A stretch of 32,225 bases of DNA from JBDUCV01 sp040003255. Lineage in GTDB: Bacteria > Actinomycetota > Actinomycetes > Mycobacteriales > Jatrophihabitantaceae. Below, piece after piece: positions 24,990 to 32,225 of the stretch. The notes under the pieces are model-generated. The model was not told where the DNA came from. It saw only the letters and a program-made list of their open reading frames with translations, and searched no databases. The stretch lies in assembly GCA_040003255.1 (NCBI GenBank), contig JBDUCV010000024.1, positions 1 through 32,225 of the forward strand. The letters run 5' to 3'. Both the position numbers and the translations under genes were made by a program. Each line of letters begins with the position of its first letter. The first letter of the stretch is position 1.

Positions 24990-25892
24990 CTACACCCCCG
25001 CGGCGGCCAGGTCGTCGCGCAGCTGGGCGATCTCTTGCTCGGTGGCCTCGACGAGCGGTGGCCGCACCGAGCCGACCGGGCGCCAACGCAGCGCCAGTCC
25101 GGCCTTGACCAGGATCGTGCCCTGGGTGCGGAAGATGCCGGTGTAGATCGGCAGCAGCTGCCGGTGCAGCCGCAGCGCTTCGGCCGTGTCGCCTCGTTCG
25201 AAGGCCGCGATCAACGCCGAGGTCAGGGCGCCGCTGAAATGCGTCGAGGTGCCCACGACGCCGACCCCGCCGACAGCCAGCAGCGGCAGGGTCATCGCAT
25301 CATCACCGGAGTAATACGCCAAGTCCGTCTCGGCCATCACCCGAGAGCTCGCGGCAAGATCACCCTTCGCGTCCTTCACGGCCACAATCCGCTCGTGCTT
25401 GGCGAGGGCAATTAGCGTGTCGGTCTGGATCGGAAGGCTCGTCCGGGCAGGAATGTCGTAGAGCATCAGCGGCAGCTCCGTGGCGTCCGCCACCGCGCGG
25501 AAGTGGGCGAGCAGACCGGCCTGCGGCGGCTTTGAGTAGTACGGCGTGACGACCAGCAGCGCATGAGCGCCCACCTTGGCGGCTTGCTCGGCCAGCTGCA
25601 CGCTGTGAGCCGTGTCGAACGTGCCGACGCCCGCGACGACCTGGGCCCGGTCTCCTACCGCATCGACGACGGTGCGCACCAGGTCCGCCTTTTCGGCGTC
25701 CGTGGTAGTCGGGCCCTCGCCACCCGTCCCGCTGACCACCAAGGCGTCGTTGGCCTGCTCGTCGACCAGGTAGGCCGCGAGCTCGGCGGCGCGCGGCAGA
25801 TCCAGCTCACCCGCGACACCGAACGGAGTCACCATGGCGGTGAGCACCCGTCCAAACGGACGGCGGGGATCATCGAACCCGTCAGCTGGCAT
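24990..25892 (-). CDS. dapA: 4-hydroxy-tetrahydrodipicolinate synthase DapA (altered pyruvate loop)
   Basis: Condenses pyruvate with aspartate semialdehyde, the first committed step to diaminopimelate; DapF in this window acts later in the pathway. It has 300 residues from ATG 25892. TIM-barrel signatures: LTAMVTPF (17-24), TPYYSKPPQ (116-124, with the Tyr of the proton relay), YDIPARTSLP (Y145, R150) and Schiff-base lysine K173 in VAVKDAKGD. The usual GTTGES pyruvate loop reads GTGGEG (55-60), so the catalytic Thr is kept but the second Thr and the Ser are Gly. A GTG at 25913 is an alternative start; TAGATT (25901-25906) may be an internal promoter. It lies 28 bp after thyX. Confidence 0.9.
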   Translation of the reverse strand: MPADGFDDPRRPFGRVLTAMVTPFGVAGELDLPRAAELAAYLVDEQANDALVVSGTGGEGPTTTDAEKADLVRTVVDAVGDRAQVVAGVGTFDTAHSVQLAEQAAKVGAHALLVVTPYYSKPPQAGLLAHFRAVADATELPLMLYDIPARTSLPIQTDTLIALAKHERIVAVKDAKGDLAASSRVMAETDLAYYSGDDAMTLPLLAVGGVGVVGTSTHFSGALTSALIAAFERGDTAEALRLHRQLLPIYTGIFRTQGTILVKAGLALRWRPVGSVRPPLVEATEQEIAQLRDDLAAAGV

Positions 25893-25920
25893 GGCAGCTG
25901 AATCTACTCGCACGAGGAGA

Positions 25921-26673
25921 TCAACCCTCGCTCACGAGCGGTGACGAGGCGACCTCGGTGCCGTCCGGCAACGACGTGATCTCGAAGTCGGCGAAGGCAT
26001 TTGCGGCCACCCGCCGCAGCTCGCGTAGGCAGGCGATGGCGAGCTGGCGGATCTCGACATCGGCGTGCTCGGTGGCTCGCATGGCGACGAAATGCCGCCA
26101 GGCGCGGTAGTTGCCGGTGACGACGATGCGGGTCTCGGTGGCGTTCGGAAGCACCGCGCGTGCCGCCTGCCGGGCCTGTTTGCGCCGCAGCGTCGCCTGC
26201 TCGACGTCGGCGAACTTTTTCTCCAATCCCTCCAGCAGTTCGTTGTAGGCGCGCACGGCGGCTTCGGACGCGTCGACAAACTTGGCGTGCAACGCGGCGT
26301 CCTCGGCAATGACGTCGGGCTCGACCATCGCGGCGTCACGTTCGGGGACGTAGCGCTGCGAGAGCTGAGAGTAGGAAAAGTGCCGGTGCCGGATCAGCTC
26401 GTGGGTCAGCGAGCGGGAAATTCCGCAGATGTAGAAGGTGACGGTGCCGTGCTCGAGTACGGACAAGTGGCCGACTTCGAGAATGTGCCGCAAGTAGCCC
26501 GCGTTTGTGGCCGTGGCCGAATTGGGTTTCTTCCACGACTGGTAACAGGCGCGGCCGGCGAACTCGGCGAGCGCCTCGCCGCCGTCAGCGTCGGTTTCCC
26601 AGGGCACCTCGGGCGGCGATTCGAAGTGCGTCCAGGCGATGACCTGGACCTTCGGGGTGACGATCTGGGCCAC
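25921..26673 (-). CDS. thyX: Flavin-dependent thymidylate synthase ThyX
   Basis: Makes dTMP from dUMP using FAD, NADPH and methylene-tetrahydrofolate. It has 250 residues. The ThyX signature RHRxxSxxxxSQRY is present at 95-108 (RHRHFSYSQLSQRY). Flanking conserved pieces are EHGTVTFYICGISRSLTHELIRHR and LPNATETRIVVTGNYRAWRHFVAMR. GTG at 26673 has AAGGAG 7 nt upstream. thyX-dapA is the order known in mycobacteria. Here the gene preceding thyX is the AlkX-like gene (33-bp gap), where dapB lies nearby in mycobacteria. Confidence 0.97.
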   Translation of the reverse strand: MAQIVTPKVQVIAWTHFESPPEVPWETDADGGEALAEFAGRACYQSWKKPNSATATNAGYLRHILEVGHLSVLEHGTVTFYICGISRSLTHELIRHRHFSYSQLSQRYVPERDAAMVEPDVIAEDAALHAKFVDASEAAVRAYNELLEGLEKKFADVEQATLRRKQARQAARAVLPNATETRIVVTGNYRAWRHFVAMRATEHADVEIRQLAIACLRELRRVAANAFADFEITSLPDGTEVASSPLVSEG

Positions 26674-26706
26674 AGGATGCTCCTTGCGGGGGGTGCTCGG
26701 CAGCGC

Positions 26707-27966
26707 TCAGCGTATCGGCAGCGCGGCCTCGGTCTCGTCCGCCACAGGAGCGCTGATGGCTCGCCGCAGCGCTGCGGCCAGGTCGCCGCGATCGGCGACC
26801 TCGACATGTGCCAGGCCGAGCCAGTCCGCCGTCACCGCCAGCTCCGCGGCCAGCTCCTGGGCGACCCGGCGCTCGTCCACATTCGACTCGGCGTAAGCGC
26901 CCTGGACGCGCAGGACGCCGGCCTGCCGATCGGATTTCAGGTCCACCCGGGCGACCAGCGCGTCGTCGAGCAGGAACGGCAGGACGTAATAGCCGTGGAC
27001 CCGCTTCGCCGCCGGCGTGTAGATCTCGATGCGATAGCGGAAGCCGAACAGCCGCTCGGTGCGCTCGCGAAACCAGATCAGCGAGTCGAACGGGCTGAGC
27101 AGCGCACGGCCCCGGATCCAACGAGGTTGGCGGGCGTCGGGCCACAGATAGGCCGGGACACGCCAGCCGTCGACGTCGATCGGCAGCAGCTCACCGGTCG
27201 CCACAAGTTCGGCGACCCGCGCCTTTGACTCTGCTCGAGGCAGCCGGAAATAGTCGCCCAGATCCGGTTCGGTAGCTATCCCCAACGCCTCGGCGGCGAC
27301 CCGAATCAGCTGCCGCTGAGCCTCTTCGGCGGTCGGTGTGGGGGCGTCGACCACCTCGCTGGGCAGCACCCGCTCGGGCAGGTCGTAGCGCCGCTCGAAG
27401 TTCACCCGCCGGGCGGCGGTGATCCGTCCGGCCCAGAACAGGTATTCCAGCGCCAGTTTGCCGTCGTGCCAGTTCCACATCTCGCCGGGCCGTCGGGCTG
27501 GCCGCCCGACTCCGGTGTCGCTTGCCCGGATCGGCCCGTGCCGAACCACCAGGTCGTGCACCTGCTCGACCACCTGCGGAAAGTCGCGTGCGATGCCCAC
27601 CATGCGACCCCACGCCTCAGTGTCGGCGCGCGCCATTCGCCAGCGTAGGAACGGCTGGAGCTGCACCGGGACGAGCGACGCCTCGTGTGCCCAATATTCG
27701 AACAGTTCCCGGCGGACCGGACCGGCCGTATGGGCAGTCAGCCCGTCCAGCACCTCACGTCGGTAGGGGCCAAGCCGCGAGAACACTGGCATGTAGTGCG
27801 ATCGGCAGAACACGTTGACCGAATCCAGTTGAAGAATCGCGATCCGCTCGACTACCCGGCGGATATGCCGGGCATCCACCCGTCGGGACGGTCGAGGATC
27901 GGCAAACCCCTGCGCTGCGAGCGCGATCCGCCGAGCCTGTGCCGCGGTCAGCCGTCGGGACGTCAC
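26707..27966 (-). CDS. AlkX/YcaQ-type DNA glycosylase (interstrand crosslink repair family)
   Basis: Winged-helix HTH_42 family protein of 419 residues. Characterised members, E. coli YcaQ (AlkX) and Streptomyces AlkZ, excise N7-alkylguanines and unhook interstrand crosslinks. The catalytic motif is Q-L-D (46-48, in ILQLDSVNVFCRSHYMPVFSRLG), that is the Q-hydrophobic-D of the AlkX branch rather than the Q-hydrophobic-Q of antibiotic-cluster AlkZ. Other family segments are EYWAHEASLVP and RGRALLSPFDSLIWFRERTERLFGF. GTG at 27966 overlaps the stop of the exporter gene as GTGA (4 bp). The role of this copy is inferred from the family. Confidence 0.85.
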   Translation of the reverse strand: MTSRRLTAAQARRIALAAQGFADPRPSRRVDARHIRRVVERIAILQLDSVNVFCRSHYMPVFSRLGPYRREVLDGLTAHTAGPVRRELFEYWAHEASLVPVQLQPFLRWRMARADTEAWGRMVGIARDFPQVVEQVHDLVVRHGPIRASDTGVGRPARRPGEMWNWHDGKLALEYLFWAGRITAARRVNFERRYDLPERVLPSEVVDAPTPTAEEAQRQLIRVAAEALGIATEPDLGDYFRLPRAESKARVAELVATGELLPIDVDGWRVPAYLWPDARQPRWIRGRALLSPFDSLIWFRERTERLFGFRYRIEIYTPAAKRVHGYYVLPFLLDDALVARVDLKSDRQAGVLRVQGAYAESNVDERRVAQELAAELAVTADWLGLAHVEVADRGDLAAALRRAISAPVADETEAALPIR

Positions 27967-28907
27967 CTCGTGCCTGCCGCGCAACCCTCGGCGACGGGAT
28001 CAGGCGCCGGGGTTCGAGTCTGCGCCTCGGCCCGAACGACCACTAGCACGCACACCAGGATCACCGCGCCGCCGAGTATCTCGATCAGCCTGAGCTGCTC
28101 GCCCGCGATCAGCACGCCGAGCGCAACTGCCACCGCTGGATTGACGTAGGCGTAGGTGGCGACCAATGACGTCGGCGCATTGCCGAGCACCCACACATAG
28201 GCGCTGAACGCGACGATGGAACCGAAGATCACCAGGTAACCCAGTGCCAACCACGACTTGGCGCTGACCTGATCGAGACGCAGGTGCGCGAACTCGCCCT
28301 TGATCGCGGCCAGGAACGCGAGGAGCAGCCCGCCGGCGATCATCTCGCCGGCCGAAAGCATCATCAGGTTGTGCGGCACCGTCGAGCGGACGGCGACCAG
28401 CGAGCCGATCGACCAGCTCAGCGCAGCCAGCAGAATGATTCCGCAGTAGAGCAGGTCGACCTGACCGCCGCGTGATCCGGGGAGCAGGAGCACGGCGACC
28501 CCGCACAGCCCGATCAACACGCCTAGCACAGTGGCAACCGGCGTGCGGTCACCGACTATCCGCCGGACGACGACCAGCCACAGCGGCACCGCGGCCACGA
28601 GCAGCGCCGCCAGGCCGGACGGCACGCGGGTCTCGCCCAGCACCACCAGACCGTTGCCGGAAGTCAGGAGCAGGATCCCGCTGATCGCGGCGTTACGCAG
28701 GCGCCGCGGCTCGACGCGCCACACCGGGACCCCCCCGCGCACGGAGACGACGCCAAGCAGGATCGAGCCGGCGAGGATAAACCGCGCAGCGGCCGAGGCG
28801 AAGGGCGGCATCGTCTGCACGGAGAACCGGATCGCCAGATAGGTCGACCCCCACACCAGGTAGACGATGCCCAGGGCGGACCACACCCGCGGCGAACCGA
28901 CAGCCAT
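27963..28907 (-). CDS. EamA-family (drug/metabolite transporter) exporter
   Basis: Ten-helix inner-membrane transporter of the DMT superfamily, built of two EamA repeats of five helices. It has 314 residues. The first repeat starts WSALGIVYLVWGSTYLAIRFSV and includes PSGLAALLVAAVPLWL; the second has LGNAPTSLVATYAYVNPAVAVALGVLIAGEQLRLIEILGGAVI. This resembles YedA-type permeases; the substrate is unknown. The second ATG (28907) is preferred because AGGAGG (28915-28920) lies 7 nt before it but only 1 nt before the ATG at 28913. The last bases overlap the AlkX-like gene. TAGAGT (28928-28933) is a possible -10 box. Confidence 0.9.
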   Translation of the reverse strand: MAVGSPRVWSALGIVYLVWGSTYLAIRFSVQTMPPFASAAARFILAGSILLGVVSVRGGVPVWRVEPRRLRNAAISGILLLTSGNGLVVLGETRVPSGLAALLVAAVPLWLVVVRRIVGDRTPVATVLGVLIGLCGVAVLLLPGSRGGQVDLLYCGIILLAALSWSIGSLVAVRSTVPHNLMMLSAGEMIAGGLLLAFLAAIKGEFAHLRLDQVSAKSWLALGYLVIFGSIVAFSAYVWVLGNAPTSLVATYAYVNPAVAVALGVLIAGEQLRLIEILGGAVILVCVLVVVRAEAQTRTPAPDPVAEGCAAGTR

Positions 28908-28927
28908 CGACATCCCTCCTCAACTCG

Positions 28928-28933
28928 ACTCTA
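28928..28933 (-). promoter_or_regulatory. Possible -10 box for the EamA-alkX-thyX-dapA unit
   Basis: TAGAGT on the minus strand. Predicted RNA start is near 28921, giving a short leader that just contains the AGGAGG site. No clear -35 is seen. Confidence 0.4.
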
Positions 28934-29021
28934 GGGATCGACACCGACCACGGCGCGCGCATTCCGGACGCCGTATCCCGCCTCGACTGGTGATGACGTC
29001 GATCCGTGTCAGGATCAGCCT

Positions 29022-29693
29022 GTGTTCGAGCGGCTGGTGACCCACATCGGTGACTCGGTGGGCGCGTGGTTGTATCTCATCGCGGGCGGCCTGGCCTTCG
29101 CCGAAGCCGCGATCCTGGTCGGCATGGTGTTGCCCGGTGAGACGGCGCTGTTGGTCGCCGGGGTGTTTTGCCAGCGCGGCGTGCTCAATCTGTGGGTGAT
29201 GATCGCCGTGGCGATTGCGTGCGCGATTGCCGGCGACTCGGTGGGTTTCGAGTTCGGCCGCAAGTTCGGCCCGCCGATGCGCCGCTCACGGGTCGGTCGT
29301 TGGGTGGGCGAGCACCGCTGGGCGACCGTCGACGCGTTCCTGCACAAGCACGGTGGCAAAGCCATTTTTTTCGGCCGGCTCACCGCCCTGCTGCGTGCGC
29401 TGATTCCCTCCATGGCAGGCATGAGCGGGATGAACTACCGCACGTTTCTGACCTGGAACGCTGCTGGGGGGATCCTTTGGGGAGCCGGCTGCGTCCTGCT
29501 CGGTTACGCATTCTCCTCGGGGCTGTCGACGGTGGGCCAATACCTGACTTGGGCGCCACTAACGATCCTCGCCCTCGTAATCGTTGTCGTCGCCGTGCGG
29601 CGGGTCCGGGGCCGCCGTCGCGAGCACGCCGAACGCACGGCATTTGCCGAGGCCGACGCCGTGCACCACCCGGCCGGCGTCGACCCAATCTGA
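29022..29693 (+). CDS. DedA-family membrane protein
   Basis: Polytopic inner-membrane protein of the DedA (SNARE-associated/VTT) superfamily; some members flip lipid carriers or phospholipids. It has 223 residues. The first conserved block AEAAILVGMVLPGETALLVAG contains the acidic residue and PGE motif. The second, FFGRLTALLRALIPSMAGMSGMNYRTF, has the conserved Arg pair and AG. About five hydrophobic segments precede a basic tail. GTG at 29022 has AGGAT 6 nt upstream. It is divergent from the EamA gene across 108 bp. Confidence 0.9.
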   Translation: MFERLVTHIGDSVGAWLYLIAGGLAFAEAAILVGMVLPGETALLVAGVFCQRGVLNLWVMIAVAIACAIAGDSVGFEFGRKFGPPMRRSRVGRWVGEHRWATVDAFLHKHGGKAIFFGRLTALLRALIPSMAGMSGMNYRTFLTWNAAGGILWGAGCVLLGYAFSSGLSTVGQYLTWAPLTILALVIVVVAVRRVRGRRREHAERTAFAEADAVHHPAGVDPI

Positions 29694-29723
29694 CCCGGTC
29701 CGACCCGGTGAGCTGGCGACTCC

Positions 29724-29729
29724 TACTGT
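29724..29729 (+). promoter_or_regulatory. -10 box for the acetyltransferase gene (leaderless)
   Basis: TACTGT followed by exactly 6 nt and the ATG at 29736, without a Shine-Dalgarno, in the 42-bp gap after the DedA gene. Confidence 0.55.
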
Positions 29730-29735
29730 CGGGGC

Positions 29736-30281
29736 ATGGCCGACGTGAGCGTGCGCCCCGCGCGTCCGGGTGATGTCGCCGAGATCGCCCGGATCCAGAT
29801 CGACACCTGGCGCACCGCGTACACCTGCGTGCTGCCGACGCCGGTGCTCGACGGGTTGTCAGGCCAAGCCGCCGAGCAGGCTTGGCAGGCCGCCGTCGCC
29901 GCGCCTCCGACGGCAAGTCATCACGTCCTCGTCGCGCTTGAGCAGCACTGCCTGGTGGGTTTCACCGCCCTCGGACCCGCCGACGACCTCGAGCCCGCCG
30001 CCCCTGATCGCGACCGCACGGTGTTGATCGGTTCGCTACTGGTAGAGCCACGCTGGGGTCGCCGCGGCCACGGGTCGCGGTTACTCGCCGCAGCCGTCGA
30101 TCACGCCCTCGAGGATGGCATGACGCGGGCGATCACCTGGGTGCCGTCGAGCGATCTGGCCTTGCTCTCGTTTTATCGAGGCGCTGGTTGGGACACCGAC
30201 GGCTACGCGCGAACCCTCGACACCGGCGCTGGTGAGCTTCGCGAGATCCGGTTGCACGCCGCACTCGGGGCCACCGGCTGA
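29736..30281 (+). CDS. GNAT-family N-acetyltransferase
   Basis: A 181-residue single GNAT domain. The opening VRPARPGDVAEIARIQIDTWRTAYTCVLP is typical of GNAT acetyltransferases. The acetyl-CoA motif is LLVEPRWGRRGHGSRLLAAAVDHA, followed by the LLSFYRGAGWDTDGYARTL strand pair. The substrate is not predictable. The stop shares its last base with the ATG of the DUF2461 gene (TGATG), so the two are translationally coupled. Confidence 0.88.
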   Translation: MADVSVRPARPGDVAEIARIQIDTWRTAYTCVLPTPVLDGLSGQAAEQAWQAAVAAPPTASHHVLVALEQHCLVGFTALGPADDLEPAAPDRDRTVLIGSLLVEPRWGRRGHGSRLLAAAVDHALEDGMTRAITWVPSSDLALLSFYRGAGWDTDGYARTLDTGAGELREIRLHAALGATG

Positions 30282-30922
30282 TGGCCTTTACTGGCATCCC
30301 GCTCGAGGCGCTTGATTTTTACGAAGACCTCGAGAACGACAACAGCAAGTCATTCTGGGTGGCACACAAGGAGGTGTACGAGCGGTGCGTCCGCGCGCCG
30401 CTCGAGGCGCTCGCGCAGGAACTGGCGCCCGAGTTCGGGGCGGGCAAGCTCTTTCGCCCCTATCGCGACGTGCGGTTCAGCAAGGACCGGACTCCTTACA
30501 AGACGCATCAGGGGGTGTACTTCGCCGACAGCGCGCTGTACCTGCACGTGTTCGCCGGTGGTCTGATGGTCGCGGGCGGCTACTGGCACACCGACGCGGC
30601 GCAGGTCGCGCGACTACGGTCCGCGGTGGCCGATGACATGACCGGCCCGCAGTTGCGCCGCACCATCCAGGCCGTCGAGGCCGCGCGGATTACGGTCCAT
30701 GGCGAACAGCTGACCCGCGTACCGGCCGGCTATTCGAAGGACCACCCGCGCGCTGATCTGCTGCGCTACAAGTCACTGACCGGTCAGCGTGAGTTCGGCT
30801 CGCCCGGCTGGTTGACGACGCGCCGCACCAGAACGGAGGTCGGCAGGGCATGGCGGTCGTTAAGCCCGCTCATCGGTTGGCTCGACCACCACGTCGGCAG
30901 GTCGACGCAGTCGCGCGGCTGA
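30281..30922 (+). CDS. DUF2461 (TIGR02453) family protein
   Basis: A 213-residue cytoplasmic protein of unknown function. Family landmarks are the opening FTGIPLEALDFYEDLENDNSKSFWVAHKEVYE, the block RPYRDVRFSKDRTPYKTHQGVYF, AGGYWHTDAAQVARLRSAV, and the later RVPAGYSKDHPRADLLRYKSL. No catalytic motif is known. The ATG overlaps the upstream acetyltransferase stop by 1 bp. It ends 1 bp from the end of the convergent peptidase gene. Confidence 0.9.
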   Translation: MAFTGIPLEALDFYEDLENDNSKSFWVAHKEVYERCVRAPLEALAQELAPEFGAGKLFRPYRDVRFSKDRTPYKTHQGVYFADSALYLHVFAGGLMVAGGYWHTDAAQVARLRSAVADDMTGPQLRRTIQAVEAARITVHGEQLTRVPAGYSKDHPRADLLRYKSLTGQREFGSPGWLTTRRTRTEVGRAWRSLSPLIGWLDHHVGRSTQSRG

Positions 30923-30923
30923 C

Positions 30924-32225
30924 TCAGCCGGAGGCAGTGGCCGCCAGCGCTGGCACGAACCGGGAGGCGTCGATGGTTCCCCAACCCGACGCCAAGTCAT
31001 AGCCCCTAGCTGCTCGGTAGCCGATCACGTCGGCCCAGCCGTTGCTGCCGCTCGTCACATCGACGATGCCACCGTCACCGCGCGCGCCGAGGGCGTACAG
31101 CGCTGGATTCAGGTCACCCAGCCGATGTCCCGCGGCTTGAGCGGCGAGGGCAACCAGCCCCGCGAAGAGCGGGGTCGCCTCACTGGTACCGCCAACGACG
31201 CTCCAACCCGTCTCGTCGGGGTCGTAGGACCCATACACGAGCACACCGCCGTCGATGCCGGCCGACATTGCAATGTCGGGGGTGCCGCGCCGGTCACCGA
31301 CGACGGCCGCGACCGGGTATTGGAAGAGGGGACGGTCGAAGACGCCACTCAGCCCGCCACCGCCCGCCCCGTAGGCGTCTTGCCAGACCCGATCGGCGCG
31401 GACTCGATTGCCGGCCGCGTTCAGTTCCAGCCTGGTGCCTCCGACGCCAGTCACCAGGGGGTCTGTCGCCGGCCATGAGCTAGCCGGCGCCGAGAGCAGG
31501 CCGGACTGATCGGACTCATAGCCCGCCGCGCCGGTGTCACCGCCCGCCGCCAGCACCGTGACCCCGTTGCGTTCCGCGTTGCGGAACGCCCCGCGCAGGT
31601 CGCGGATGCTCTGCGCGCTCGGAAAAGTCTGCTCAATAGCGCCGAAGCTCTGCGAGATGATGTCGGCCAACTGGTGATCGACCACATAGTTTTCGGCGCG
31701 CACCATCTCGGGGAACCCCTGCACGCCCTGGGTCTCCGAGACCGGGGTCGCGACAACCAGGATTTTCGCCTCGGGCGCCATCGCGTGGGCGTACTGAACG
31801 TCCAGGGTGGTCTCGTAGGCCCAACCGACCATTTCCTCGCTCGACGCGTCGAACGGCGGCACCGGGCCGGCCGGGGTGATCGTTGAGATGCTAGGCGGGT
31901 CGGGCAGGCCCCAGACCCGGTCGAACTCGCGCAGATCATGCTCAATGGTCGGCGACCCGAACGACACGACGACCGCGATTGTGGTGCCGCGACCGTCGAT
32001 TCCCCGAGCCTGCAGCGGCGTTACCGCGTAGGCGGCGCGCAGCTGAAGCGGGGAGTAGCAGGTCACCGCCATCACCGTTCGGCACTGCTCGGCAGTCGGC
32101 GCGGTGAGGAACTCGTGGTGGGCGAGCCGATTCGCCGCACTCGCGGGCACCGGCGACACCGCACGGACGGTCGCGTCGTGCGGGGGGATCGCGACGACTA
32201 CCCCCGTCAGAAGGGTGCCGGCCGC
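30924..32225 (-). CDS. Secreted S53 (sedolisin) serine-carboxyl peptidase, 5' end beyond window
   Basis: Subtilisin-fold endopeptidase with a Ser-Glu-Asp triad, probably exported. 433 codons are visible and the frame is open to the right edge. The first visible residues (AAGTLLTGVVVAIPP) look like the hydrophobic end of a signal peptide. The triad, counted from the first visible residue, is E138 and D142 (WAYETTLDVQYAHAMAP) and S348 (GGTSEATP), with oxyanion D230 (AAGGDTGA). The C-terminal calcium-site pattern is DVTSGSNGW and GYDLASGWGTID. Only about 60 residues separate the putative signal from the catalytic domain, so the usual propeptide of roughly 180 residues seems absent. Two cysteines (AEQCRTVMAVTC) may pair. 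Confidence 0.9.
   Translation of the reverse strand, partial: AAGTLLTGVVVAIPPHDATVRAVSPVPASAANRLAHHEFLTAPTAEQCRTVMAVTCYSPLQLRAAYAVTPLQARGIDGRGTTIAVVVSFGSPTIEHDLREFDRVWGLPDPPSISTITPAGPVPPFDASSEEMVGWAYETTLDVQYAHAMAPEAKILVVATPVSETQGVQGFPEMVRAENYVVDHQLADIISQSFGAIEQTFPSAQSIRDLRGAFRNAERNGVTVLAAGGDTGAAGYESDQSGLLSAPASSWPATDPLVTGVGGTRLELNAAGNRVRADRVWQDAYGAGGGGLSGVFDRPLFQYPVAAVVGDRRGTPDIAMSAGIDGGVLVYGSYDPDETGWSVVGGTSEATPLFAGLVALAAQAAGHRLGDLNPALYALGARGDGGIVDVTSGSNGWADVIGYRAARGYDLASGWGTIDASRFVPALAATASG

Noticed and set aside
28908..28913. First ATG of the EamA gene at 28913
   Set aside because: Only 1 nt separates it from AGGAGG, too close for initiation; the ATG at 28907 has a 7-nt spacing.

Overview
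This window is chromosomal DNA from a high-GC actinomycete (Actinomycetota). GC-rich codon use, GTG starts, many 4-bp operon overlaps and the gene order all say so. The order dapA, ftsK, argA, rimO/pgsA/cinA, clgR, pspA, DUF3046, recA, recX, miaB, miaA, dapF, hflX is the one known from mycobacteria, streptomycetes and Frankia relatives. RNase Y, an AlkX-type glycosylase and a secreted S53 peptidase are present and no mycolic-acid genes are seen, but I cannot name the genus.

Layout. 1-3810, minus strand: a 41-codon leader ORF (apparently the relic of a dioxygenase-like gene), miaA, dapF, hflX, and tatA running off the left edge. 3851-5049, plus: a DUF349 coiled-coil protein, converging on a minus-strand block of recA, recX, rny and miaB (5036-10222). 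recA has two DNA-damage promoters, a PafBC-type promoter and a LexA box. 10410-16640: DUF3046 (minus), divergent from an acetyltransferase, the giant helicase lhr and a Nei glycosylase (plus). 16637-21330, minus: rimO-pgsA-cinA with 4-bp overlaps, then clgR, a TetR regulator and pspA, an envelope and proteolysis stress block. 21377-24959: argA (plus), ftsK (minus) and two small unassigned plus-strand ORFs. 24990-28933, minus: an EamA exporter, an AlkX-like crosslink glycosylase, thyX and dapA. 29022-30922, plus: a DedA protein, an acetyltransferase and a DUF2461 protein. 30924-32225, minus: a secreted sedolisin cut by the right edge.

Themes. DNA maintenance dominates (recA, recX, lhr, nei, alkX, ftsK, thyX). 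RNA modification and turnover (miaA, miaB, rimO, rny, hflX) and lysine/peptidoglycan precursor synthesis (dapA, dapF) are interleaved. A recurring start signal is visible: a TAnnnT hexamer ending 6-7 nt before the start codon with no Shine-Dalgarno, as expected for leaderless mRNAs. It fixes several starts (ftsK, rimO, argA, tetR, DUF3046, the leader ORF).

Most notable points: the relic/leader ORF before miaA; the two recA promoters; paired ClgR-type boxes at the 3' end of cinA; a 19-bp palindrome over the pspA promoter; the absence of rnj from its usual place between dapA and ftsK; an altered pyruvate-binding loop in DapA; and an exporter translationally coupled to an AlkX-like glycosylase. 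I found no tRNA, rRNA, CRISPR array, insertion sequence or prophage gene.
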